Positions 9,478 through 19,253 of a stretch of 25,880 nucleotides of DNA are shown here, in pieces. This DNA comes from Acanthaster planci (Eukaryota > Echinodermata > Asteroidea > Valvatida > Acanthasteridae), in assembly GCF_001949145.1 (NCBI RefSeq), contig NW_019091357.1, forward strand, positions 1,702,746 through 1,728,625, given 5' to 3'. The notes under the pieces are model-generated. The model was not told the DNA's origin and searched no databases. It saw only the letters and a program-made list of their open reading frames with translations. How positions within the stretch are numbered: the stretch's first letter is position 1; each line of letters opens with the position of its first letter. A program made the position numbers and the translations under genes.

Positions 9478-9700
9478 CCAAGTGAGCTTGTGATTATTCC
9501 ACAACTCTCAGTCTCTGACCACAGTGAGAAATCAGTATGAATGTACATGCATGAACCGGTACCTGGTACATGTACATGTATGTACATGTAAGTTGGTGTC
9601 AGGGAAAAACCCAGCACTACAAACAAATATACATGGATATATTCATTTTGGAAATTTCTGCCAAATACTGGGATACATGGTAGTGACAACAGAATGATTT

Positions 9701-9717
9701 AAAAAAAAAAAAAAAAA
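9701..9717 (+). repeat. A17 homopolymer (possible SINE tail)
   Basis: A run of 17 A followed by GAAAAG. Its position downstream of the tRNA-like fragment on the same strand is compatible with a retroposon tail, though flanking duplications were not found. Confidence 0.5.
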
Positions 9718-11429
9718 GAAAAGCTCACATCCAATCCAAAACTGCTTTGGAAAAATCACAATACATGTACTTTGCCTTCAATACATAATCCCAGTAACTT
9801 GATATCCACAATGTCAAGCGGGTCCCCAACCCTCATTGCTCATTCAGGGAGCGTGCTCAGAAGGGCCTCAAAGCGGTCGTGAATAATACCAGTCAGGCCT
9901 CCCTAACGGGCTGATTCATAAACGCTGGAGGGAAGGGAGACAATCAAATGAACCACATCAACATACAATTAGATCGGTTCTGGCCCAGCAAATTGGAATG
10001 ATTTGCTCTCTGCTACCCTCAGGATTGGAAATTTACTCCGACTTGAGCGGGGAGAGTCAGCTTTTTTGCTTCCAGTTGTGAGAGTTTTTTTCTGGTTAAA
10101 TGAATCGGTACACGTTAATTTAGTTTTGAATTTTGCTCCAAAACAAGACGGGCACTTGGCCCTCGAGAACAGGGCTACCCAGTCAAAAACAATCTGCATT
10201 CCTATGGTATAGTATGGCACTTTTACAATAACAAAAAAAAATCCCAGTTGGTCAGTCTGAATAAAATCTGACATACAAAGTTTTGGGAGAACCTTCAATG
10301 TCTTTGGAAGTCAAAGTGGCTCCCTTGACATATATTTTTATTTGTCATCAATTGCAATTCCCAGAAAATGTGACCAAGACTCTAAATCTTGTGCTTTAGC
10401 ACCAATGTGATCTTATACATGTAATTTGTGAACTGAGATACATGTACATGTAGTTGAATTTATTTTTGAGACAACATAAAAAGTCCTTGTGAGACAAAGA
10501 CCAGCAAATTCTAACAACGTCTTCCTGTGCAGTCAAGCATCGATTACCAATAGTTCATTTTGCAACCTTGCCATGAAAATGTCCTGTACAAAGAGGGAGA
10601 ACAGGGACCCGAGTTGGATCTTTGAGTATCACTGTGAAACCACTTCCAAGTCACCGGTATACAGTATGTGTTCCCCGTATTCCTGGCACAGTTCCATAAG
10701 TGACTGGCAAAAAGGGACTTAAAGGTACAACCGGAACACGGAAAGTGCTAGAATGTGTACCATGAATCTGTGCATACATGTACACGAACAGCTTCAAACT
10801 TGCAAAAACATTTTTTGGGAAGCACAAACAAGAATTTATAACTTGTCTCTCTTATCCAGACACTTAAATATACGTACATTTCATTATCACATGTACACAT
10901 GTACAGTAGAATCCTTGAAATAAAATTTCCTGCCAGGAGAGAAAACAGAATTTCTTTTCCTTCTGGCCAGAGCTTTACCAGTGTTGATCTCCGTTGAGTT
11001 AATTAATCATGTCTCCAGGTACTTTTTTATGGCAAGTGGATAAAAGAAAAGATAATCTGAAATTGACAGAATTGGTGTGGCTTGGCCAACATCAAAGGGA
11101 CCAGGCTTAATGAAATTACATGTACTTGTACATACATATACCATATACATGAATCAGCTGACTTACAATACCAGTACTGGTGTCTACATGTACTGTATGT
11201 ACAAAGTAACAGTCCCTCAGTGTGTACATGTACGGTACATTAGCACATGACCCTTCAATGCAAAGATGCATTCTTGACACAGTTGTCCTGCCAGTCAAAA
11301 TCAGTCAAGGTATGTACAGGGAGAAATGGAAGGCCTGTCTGTGACTATTACAGCAAAAGGAGCTACGGAGGACAACTGTTTCTGAGGAGCTGGTACAGAG
11401 ACAAATTCATGTATCTGCTGCATCATTAA

Positions 11430-11572
11430 CCCTCCTATGCTGAAGTCACTCTTTGGGTCACTTGGTAAACACCTCAAAGAAGCACAGCTGTGTCGTGTTG
11501 TGCACTGCACCAACATGCAAGAGAGTGACCTTGGGCACTGGTGCATATTTGTGCTGTAAAACTAAAGGAGGG
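11430..11572. mobile_element. piggyBac-type MITE flanked by TTAA
   Basis: TTAA at 11426-11429 and 11573-11576 flank ends beginning CCCTCCT and finishing AGGAGGG, giving short inverted repeats right after the TTAA. TTAA target sites with CCC-starting ends are the hallmark of the piggyBac superfamily. The 143-bp interior has further inverted motifs (CACTCT near 11447 and AGAGTG near 11521) and no coding capacity. Short TIRs make this less secure than the hAT copy. Confidence 0.65.
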
Positions 11573-12966
11573 TTAATGAATCCCAATTAGAGTCAGACTC
11601 AGTTAGCATCATACTTAAAAAGCTCACTAAAACACACGTCAACCGAGGATTCCTTGTAAAATTGGCACTATTTCAGAGTTGCTAAATATCAAGTCAACAC
11701 ACGAGACCTGTCCGTCACATGCGCTACACACCGCTTTCTCGGGTCTGTCCCATAAAAGGGCACTTTCCTTTTGCTTGGAATAACAAATCACCTGACTGTA
11801 ATGCCACTGTCCGTTTATGCCCTGCACTGCTGCTTTGTCACCAAGGCAACGCTTTCACAGGATAACAGCACAGTTGAGGGAGAAGGAATTGCAAAAACTT
11901 CTTGTGGATTCACTGCTTGAGCGCAATGAGACTGAACAAAGTGCTGTTAAGCTTTCATGGGCGATACAAAGACGACTCCATAAACACCGGGGCTAAAAAA
12001 AACAGGAACGAGACAAAAAGTCGAGCACTCACGGGGGAGGGGGAACTTCTCAAGGGGAATCAATTTCAAATGTCATTTGGAATTCGGAACATGCCCCACT
12101 TTGTTCCATTTGTTGAAGATTTTTTAAAAAAAGGATATTTGCTTTGATTCCACATAATATGATTTTGAGTTAAATTTGGACTGAAATGTTTTCAAGTGTG
12201 AAGAGTTGAATGTTTTGTTCTGTATTGGTTCCGTATGTTATTGATCATTTGGAAATAAAGGGCAAAGCTATTAAATTTCAAAAGCAGTTCAGAGAGGATC
12301 CTTTCTCGGATTCAGAGCTGGAAAAATAAAAGCTGGGTTGTACAGATCAAAGATGTAAAATTCAATTATGTAATGTGCGAATTAACTCGGGAGAACTACA
12401 TTGCATGAGCAACAGAATTGGTGATTTGGGAAAACTTTTCTGATTTCAGAAGCGACTGCGCTGTTTATTGTGATTAAGCAGGCTGCGCACTTCCCTGAAC
12501 AAGTCTTAGCTATCAGGGGACATTACCGGTATCTGGTAGGGTGCCGAGAGATAAACCCAATCCGGGGGTACTTCACAAGGGTGACAGACATGTACAGTGT
12601 ACAGCATGTACAGTGTGGACCTCCAAGCAAAAAGAAGTCCACAGAATGTACGGTTAGAAGACATGTGGCCTCATGCGTCCACACAGTGTTTTGCCCTCTC
12701 TGAAAATGGCTTCAGAAGGAATTTGGGGTCAGGGTTATTTGTGACAAAATGAAGAAGGACAGTCCAGGAAACCCTCCTCAAACATCCAGCTCAAAGGAGT
12801 TATCCTAGCGGGAGAGAAAGGAGCACTTTCTCCCAAGTTTTCTAAGCCACTGGAGAACAAAGGAATGACGGCACAACATACCGGTACATGTAAATGTATT
12901 ATACATGTATGTGAAACAAGCACACACGTGCGTGTACGGGTTGACGGAATGGCTGGTGACACTTAC

Positions 12967-13047
12967 GATTGCATCTTCGCTGAATGAAACGCAGCTTACA
13001 GCTGGCCCTGTAGGTCGCAAAACGGATCACATCGAAGTTCTGACTCC
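12967..13047 (-). CDS. Dystrobrevin, internal exon (start of EF-hand-like region)
   Basis: The minus-strand acceptor TTGGCTTTCCCAG precedes 13047 and the donor GTAAGT follows 12967. The 81-nt exon starts with GG, completing an Arg codon from the exon at 13493-13389. It then encodes 26 residues, [20 protein letters not shown] then IQRRCN, and ends with the first base of a Leu codon. The pattern IR..TYR..CKLRF.Q..CN is the beginning of the dystrobrevin EF-hand-like domain. With its neighbours it restores the continuous family motif CNLHLVDIW across the junction, which confirms both splice sites. The upstream intron is short (341 nt) and the downstream intron is 3.8 kb. Confidence 0.94.
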
Positions 13048-13388
13048 CTGGGAAAGCCAAAAATGGAATTCTCATAAGTAACACAGCTCAATCGCCCTAG
13101 AACAAAACTGTTGCCAGAGCAAAACTCTGAACCTGTCAAAGTGAGTAGAGAGATGCAAGACCTGCATTTTAGATACCTTGGGAAAAACAATTTTTCAAAA
13201 GGAATTCAGCAGACGTGCTTAACATTTTCACCCATGGACTGAAACCAATATCGTCCGTGGTCATCTACACACGTACATGTACATCACACTTTAGAGATTT
13301 TATCCATACATGCCAACAAATACCGATAAGAATGTGCTTAAATTTACAGACGTAACCACAAACAGATAAATAATGAATGCGAGCTTAC
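13048..13388 (-). other. Short dystrobrevin intron (341 nt)
   Basis: Intron between the N-terminal exon and exon 13047-12967, with a GTAAGC donor and a TTTCCCAG acceptor. One GTACAT island is at 13273-13284. Nothing else was recognised. Confidence 0.85.
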
Positions 13389-13493
13389 TCATTTCAGTGA
13401 TGAGTTGTCTCCTGTCCGCCATGGCCTTGTGTTGTGCTGTCGCCTCGTCCAATGCCTGTAGTGATGCGCTCTCGTCCAAGGCAGGTGGAGCCC
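13389..13493 (-). CDS. Dystrobrevin, N-terminal exon
   Basis: The minus-strand acceptor TTATTTGTGTTGCAG precedes 13493 and the donor GTAAGC follows 13389. The 105-nt exon is open throughout and encodes 34 residues ending MADRRQLITEM. The split Arg after Met joins to the next exon. MADRRQLITEMR matches the N-terminal dystrobrevin motif MAERRQLFAEMR as recalled from vertebrates. In vertebrates this Met lies near the start of the protein. Here the frame stays open 5' of it through an Ala/Glu/Asp-rich stretch (APPALDESASLQALDEATAQ), so translation may start at this Met or in an exon further right. The 3' boundary is secure. The 5' boundary rests on a good acceptor but could instead be an alternative promoter edge. 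Confidence 0.85.
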   Translation of the reverse strand, partial: GLHLPWTRAHHYRHWTRRQHNTRPWRTGDNSSLK

Positions 13494-16400
13494 CTGCAAC
13501 ACAAATAACAGACATGTTGATCCTTGAGTGAGGTTGGCCACCGTACTCCTTTCTCACCAAACTCACCTATCACCTTTGTTGCTTCAGGTTCGAATTCGGT
13601 CCCTCCCCTGTCTCAGCTGACAAAACTGGTGTCCAAAATTCGGATACCATCACTGCAGTGGTAACACACTTGCATACATGTACATAAATGTACATTCATT
13701 ACATGTGCCTCTTTGACTGATATCAGTACATGTACAGGTGTACAGAAGTCCACGTACATGTACAAGAGTACGGTATGCGGGCTACAGGCTAACCAGATGG
13801 AGGAATTCCTTCCTCCACGACTAACCCAGGGAGGCATCATAACTGCAGTGACACTGCCTTTACCTGTCCATTTTCTCAGGTACATGTAAGCTTGACACAC
13901 GCATACATGTACATGTACATTTGGCAAGTCATAGCACCCTACTAGTCCACTAGGCATTGTGTCACCACAGTAATCGCTTCGAGTCCCAATGCTCAAAAAC
14001 AATCCTCAAATACAAGTACATTGTGTGCACATCAGGTTTAAATATTAATACAATGTACATGTTGTGAACTAGCAGATTTCCTCTTCTTAAGGGTGGGGAA
14101 TCAGGTTGATTTCAGTGGTTCATTCCTCAACTTCCAAACTTGGAGATGTCAATTCCTTTCCCGCTCACTTCACGGTACAGTATAACTCTGGGCAGTGGGT
14201 AAGTTACATGTACATGTAAACGTACCAAAATAGCCTCCTCCTGGTTCAATATACATGGATACTCAGGTGAATTTTCTGAAAATCAAAGTTCGTCAATCGA
14301 CTCCTCTCCATTCAAATCTGGGACTCTAGGAGAGTTCACTGAGGACATACATGTTCATATAAAGCACAGACTTGGAAGCATCTAAGCAGCGTGCCACACA
14401 CTAACGGTGGGGCTGATTTCCCACGTCTTCTAGTGTCATCAGCAACCCACAATACGAGGGTGAGTGCCCCTCAGCTCAACAACAAGAGACAGTGCCAATG
14501 CCTACATGTACTGTACATGTACATGCAGGTTAACCCTGACTTCAATGCTGTCACAGCTACTGAAACAAACACTGTACTAATACATGTACATCAAAACTCT
14601 TCCCGTAACTCTACTCCAGACATTTCAAACTGTACCGGAAACACTGAAAAACCTTCCTAGGACCTGCAGCGATGGCCAGCAGAGTCTTTGTCTGGTATCG
14701 CCACAAAATTGAGGTGTAAGATGGCAGGTACGAGCACCGATGTACCCAGGTACACGTACACACACGTGTACAATCATTATCAAAAGAAAACTCAAAAAAA
14801 AAACTTCCAGCATACCGGGACTTGCTGCTACAGACAGTGGTTTCCCCATGGTGACTCCAGAGGAGCGAAGCAGATTAAAAACACAAAGCCAGACAGATTA
14901 CTGTAAATTTCCAAATGGCCTCTCTCGACTAATCGTTACACGCTTCGGATGAAAATCAGACAGACAAGTGAAGTCAGGCCTGTGCATCGCATAACCACGA
15001 AAAAAGCCATGTCAGGGGCCGGACGCTCCCCTCAAACTCGACCCTAAATGTCCCCACAGGGGGTTGTAAGTCTACCAGAAAGACGCCTTGTAGCAGGTCT
15101 ACGGTCCGGGCCCTGGTAAACAGCGTACTGGTACACTCAAAGTGACTTGCTAATCAAGTATTAATGACATGCACTGTTTTGTTCCCAGTAGGGGGGTCAT
15201 TTATCAAGTGCTGCAAGCTAGAAACGATTAAAAACAAAGGCAAAAGGAAGCGGGACGGAATACAAGCATCACGGCAGAAGACACTGCATACGAGTAAATT
15301 GGACTGGCAAGTGGTGAATCCTTGACGTTTAGTGAGTGCGATTACATGTGGTACTAAAGTGGGTTTTGATTAGCTCATCAATTATAATGGGAACCAGAAA
15401 GTCAATAAAATGGGTGAATGCCACAGCACGTGTCACCGGTGTTCTGTACACCGGTGTACAGCACACATGACCATGCACAATGCACACATGTACATCAGGG
15501 TGAAATTGGAGGAATAAAGAAAAAATCCATGAAATAATAAAAAGAGGTTTTGACAGCCAAATAAAAAAGGTACATGTACAAATAGACACGTGTACACTGT
15601 ACATGTACGACCAAAAACTGGTTCATCTGATGGTCCATGCTGTTGGAACCTATAAAGTTAACGGCGAGCATAATGCAGACATGTACACGTAACCAGAAAA
15701 CATGTATAATGTACCGATATGTGTATGTACAGTACATGTCATGTACGTGAACGTACTTGTACCGGCCCTGTATGTACGGTGCATGTACATGTATTATATG
15801 GAGGTGCACTTTACACTAACTCTACACTCCTGATATTGATTCATGTACCGATATTGACACTGAAATATATGAACAAACACAAAATTTGTAGAACACACAT
15901 GCACCTTAACATGATCCGCCTACATGTTCACATTACTGATTCATCTACACTCTAAACCTGCTAAAAGGGAAACGTTAGCAACTGCATCTTTATATTAGTA
16001 TCTTTACTTTAACATGTGTAACTGCCAGTACATTAACTTCCTGAAAGACTGAATCTAAAGGCTGTTTCCAAGACACTGAAATTGAGAGTGAAGCCCCGTT
16101 TTCTCCAGTGCCTCTCTGTCTGCTCTGAGCAATGACCTGCAAGAGGCAGGGATCGCATCCCGTCGCTAAGCTGTCTCGTCTCATTCATCCTCGTCCTCCT
16201 CACTCAAGCCAAGGGGGAAAGAGAGTCGAGGGCCGCTGTAACTAGACTTGCTCACGGGTGTATTGCATTCTCAGGTATTTAATGATTTCCTTTACGGTTG
16301 GCACAGGCCCGGCAGGGGACAAAAAAAGATTAAGGAAAGAGAAGGCCTGAACAACTGAACCGAAGGAACTTCTGGCGCCACTGACTAAGATGACTGGATA

Positions 16401-16637
16401 AACGGCAAAATTCCCATATATGTACATGAACTTCAACCTTGGACAATATTTTATTTTTCAATTCAAAACAAGACAAAATACAAAAACTGCTTGGTACCGG
16501 TACATGTACATGTAAAAGTACCTGCCACGTTTACATGTACATGCACAAGTGGCCAAGAACTGGTTTTGTAAGAGTCACTGAGGAACTTTCTTCGTATTAC
16601 CGGTGCGTGATACTGGCCAGGGTTTTTACATATCTAT
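13494..16637 (-). other. Upstream dystrobrevin intron or 5' region, proximal part
   Basis: This lies 5' of the most upstream secure exon. It has dense GTACAT islands at 13675-13760, 13885-13920, 14510-14525, 15570-15610 and 15725-15795. The stretch 14880-15330 lacks the hexamer, is GC-richer at 15010-15130, and carries a TAATCA/TTAATGA motif cluster near 15150-15170 of homeodomain-site type. Two weak B-box-like sites (13588 and 13977) were rejected as RNA genes. No exon was recognised. Confidence 0.5.
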
Positions 16638-16913
16638 GGGTAATTCCAGAAATTTGCGGTCCAAAAGTGTGACATTTTCGTGTCCCTAACATTGCATCTG
16701 ACCTTTGTTATAAAACATGTAAAACATGGAAATATCACCAGAATTGATTTCAAACTATTACATGTCCTTCCGGCAGATTTATTTGGTAGGTAATTTGCAT
16801 TAATTCATCGCTCATGAAATTTAGAAAATGTATTCTAAACTTAAAAAATCATACATGTGTATGTCAGACGTGACAGGGACATGAACAAAGGACCCTAATT
16901 TCTGGAATTACCC
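16638..16913 (+). mobile_element. MITE-like element, family A copy 2
   Basis: The ends GGGTAATTCCAGAAATT and AATTTCTGGAATTACCC are perfect inverted repeats. The interior is collinear with the reverse complement of 225-449, but 51 bp longer overall. Shared blocks include CCAAAAGTGTGACATT, CTGACCTTTGTTAT and GATTTCAAACTATTAC. No open frame or clear target-site duplication is present. Confidence 0.8.
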
Positions 16914-17693
16914 CCGTACAAGTAGGGCTGGTATTGGTAGGGGGAGGGGATTACATGTAAGAGCACATTATGTGTACTGAAAGTGCAAGCCCAAAATGAA
17001 GCATAGTCCAGGTCATTCAGAAACAGCAATAGAGGGTTTGCATGGCTGGCATGTTGCAGGTCTGTGCTTTTGTACCATTGAGTACAAGTACATGTACCGG
17101 TACATGTAGGCACAAAGGAGGTCCCTTGCAAGATGGCCACCACACATTAAAGCCTCTCATTAAAGCATGTGTGAGGTCTGCCCATTCAACATGGCTGACT
17201 ATAACCGGTTCTTTGCCCTCAAATGGTCTTGTCTTCGTGAAATACCGGTACCAAACTGGCTAATTTCAACTGTGCCAAAAACAAATTAATGTGCAGGCTC
17301 CAGTGCTGTGAAGAAACAAGACTTGAAACAGCAGTTGGCTGTTCTCGTCATGCCTGCTGGCATGGGATCAACGCATTTAGACCTCTCCTCCGTCAGACAA
17401 CGGATGGAGTCCGCTTTTTTTTTCCCCCTTGTCTTCTCCATCAGTCCTCACAAATATCTCGGGGGCAAATTGGCACTTCATTTTCACGGGGCCGAAACTG
17501 CGCTGAAATGACTCCAGCGATAACACGGAATAACAGTTAATGTTTTCATAAAAATGTATAAATAAAGAAATTGTGGCATGGCCTGGGTTCTTGTGGGGGA
17601 GATTTCCGGGGCTGGTGAGAGATTACAGGCGACAAGGAGCTGCTCGTGGAGATGCGTGCATTCAAATCTGTCAATTTTACAGTAAACTGTTCT
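16914..17693. other. Non-coding region between two MITEs
   Basis: GTACAT islands at 17085-17108 are joined to ACCGGTAC. A moderately GC-rich block at 17290-17520 has an open frame on the + strand of about 67 codons with no recognisable family. No splice-flanked exon could be supported. Confidence 0.45.
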
Positions 17694-17972
17694 CAGGGTT
17701 CCTGGGAACAATTAAATTGCATGACTTTTCCACGACCAAATTAAGAAAACCCATGACCATGATGACCAAATACTAAAATTTCTTGGATTCTTCAGACTTT
17801 TAAAGTTGCAAATAAAATCACACATTTTTGAACTTATTCCTGATAACAGAAATTATACAAAATTCCATGACTTTTCCATGACTCTAGTAATTTTTACCAC
17901 ATTCCACGACTTTTCCAGGCCTGGGAAACAAAAAAAAAATGTCCATGACTTTTCCAGGCCGCAAGAACCCTG
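17694..17972. mobile_element. hAT-like MITE with CAGGGTTC ends
   Basis: The element begins CAGGGTTCCTGG and ends GCAAGAACCCTG, so the terminal inverted repeats start CAGGGTTC. TGTTCT flanks it on both sides (17688-17693 and 17973-17978); taking the boundary one base inward gives 7 of 8 matching bases, compatible with an 8-bp duplication. Inside, ATGACTTTTCCA-type motifs occur four times (near 17719, 17868, 17906 and 17944), forming subterminal repeats. No coding capacity. The family assignment rests on end sequence and duplication length. Confidence 0.7.
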
Positions 17973-17978
17973 TGTTCT

Positions 17979-18902
17979 CTAACGCAGAGATCCCGGAAAA
18001 TGCTGTGACTCAAAGCAAATGGGCAAGCAACTACAGCACATGTACATATACCGGATACAGGTACATACATGTACATGTACACTGTACTCAGTTGTTCTCT
18101 GTTACCATGGTTACATGTACATGAACATTTAAACTGACATTTAAAGCTGTTTTAAATGAATTCTAATAAGTTTTTAAGAGGGTAAGCATTATACAGGAAC
18201 ATTATGGGGTGAATTTACCAATGAGAATTGGGCAGTTACGACCTTTTTTTGAAGAAAAAAAGGAAGACCTTCATAAATGTGGACATGTACATGTACGGTA
18301 TAATGTACATGTATACATGCTGTACACTCTGTGGGTACATGTATACATGTACATGTACAATGTACGGTACATGTACATGTACATGTACAGTACATGAGAC
18401 TCATCGGTAAATTCCGGTTCGCTGCAAGCCATGAAATGAAGCAAAAAGAACATTGCACCAATGATTTAGTGACTGATTATGAGCGTAATATTGAGTTTCA
18501 GACAGCTCGTTAAGCAGTGTTCTCAGGCACTCCTTTCTGGCCAGTCAAAGTCAACCCGGAGTGAGAGTACGGTACTTGGCATTGATGATTTCCAAACACA
18601 AGACATTCATACAGAAGTTGATACGCGTACAAGGTACACGCTCCTGGCACTTTATTGATAAGCACCACAATTTGATATGTCCCTGCGGCCCAGGATTACA
18701 TGGAAAAACAGTCATGTAAAATCACAGATCACGTTTATGTGTCATGAAAGATACACACATACATGTACATGTATGTTTGACCAGTTAAAAACATTGTACA
18801 AACAAGACCACAATGCAAAAATTGTAAGGATAATTTTCACAAGTTTGCACATTAGTACAATGTGCAATACGTGGTCGTTCCAGTTTAGATACGTACACAA
18901 AT
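17979..18902. other. Hexamer-rich non-coding region
   Basis: Contains one of the densest GTACAT clusters (18285-18395) and smaller ones at 18060-18080 and 18760-18775. Otherwise it is unique-looking AT-rich sequence. No gene recognised. Confidence 0.5.
18285..18395. repeat. Dense GTACAT hexamer cluster
   Basis: About 110 nt dominated by GTACAT/ATGTAC with variants GTATACATG, GTACGGTAC and GTACAATGTAC. Long self-complementary stretches occur, for example four consecutive repeats near 18365-18388. The reading frames it creates encode Tyr-Met, Thr-Cys or His-Val runs on both strands and should not be called genes. Confidence 0.85.
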
Positions 18903-19249
18903 CATCGTGTGCCCGGAAGAAGGTCGTAAGTGCTTACGACCTTTTGCCAGGAAGCATAATCACTGCCAATTTTTTTTTTCCTGGCAAAAAGACGTACATG
19001 TATGTACATGTAACTGTTTTATTTTAATGAAATATAAAGATTTCTTTGCAAATATTCCAAAATAATTTCCGAAGTTGTTTGATAAATTGTTCATCAGAGG
19101 TTGCTTTTTGCACAGCCTGTGTTGATTTTGTGGTAAATTTTATCCGTTTGTACTAAATAAAGAGAGTGTGTTTCTTACGCCCTTTTACCGGGAACATCTT
19201 TTCTACTGTGAGTGTGATCATGCTTCCTGCTTTTGCCGGGCACACGATG
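18903..19249. mobile_element. Long-TIR foldback MITE with an internal hairpin
   Basis: The ends are CATCGTGTGCCCGG and CCGGGCACACGATG, perfect inverted repeats. Homology between the two arms continues inward: GGAAGCAT(A/G)ATCAC and TTCC(T/C)GG(C/T)AAAA occur in the same order in the left arm and in the reverse complement of the right arm, giving arms of roughly 90 nt. The left arm has an extra perfect hairpin at 18920-18943 (AAGGTCGTAAG-TG-CTTACGACCTT). AAAT flanks both sides (18899-18902 and 19250-19253), a possible 4-bp duplication. It has no coding capacity, and the superfamily is not identified. Confidence 0.7.
18920..18943. repeat. Perfect 11-bp hairpin inside the foldback element
   Basis: AAGGTCGTAAG, a 2-nt loop, then CTTACGACCTT. 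This pairing is absent from the matching part of the right arm, so it arose in or was inserted into the left arm only. Confidence 0.85.
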
Positions 19250-19253
19250 AAAT

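Larger units (their letters stand above)
9122..12966 (-). other. Dystrobrevin intron between exons 13047-12967 and 9121-8908
   Basis: A 3.84-kb intron with GT-AG ends. It contains a tRNA-like fragment (9438-9477), a 17-nt A run (9701-9717), GTACAT islands at about 9540-9600 and 11115-11240, and a piggyBac-type MITE (11430-11572). From 11573 to about 12585 the hexamer is absent and the sequence is unusually even, which could mark a conserved non-coding block. Open frames on both strands at 9969-10298 show no family resemblance. Confidence 0.65.

Noticed and set aside
9969-10298. 109-codon minus-strand open frame
   Set aside because: No family resemblance and no matching splice sites, and the opposite strand is also open over much of it (10003-10212). 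Probably chance.
600-13493. Assignment of the split gene to dystrophin or utrophin
   Set aside because: The corresponding EF-hand region of dystrophin is different. The motifs HLVDIWN, YQLNKR and [13 protein letters not shown] are dystrobrevin-specific.
13588-13600. B-box-like GGTTCGAATTC as a tRNA or SINE
   Set aside because: No foldable T-stem, anticodon arm or A box at the right distance, and it lies close to a coding exon.
13930-13990. Possible SINE head (CTTCGAGTCCC with an upstream CTAGTCCACTAGG)
   Set aside because: Resemblance to A and B boxes is weak and no second copy or tail was seen.
18209-18453. Several overlapping short open frames rich in Tyr-Met, Thr-Cys and His-Val
   Set aside because: They are translations of the GTACAT hexamer in different frames on both strands. 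The same composition appears wherever the hexamer is dense (for example 1341-1556, 2203-2449, 24566-24790 and 25287-25574).
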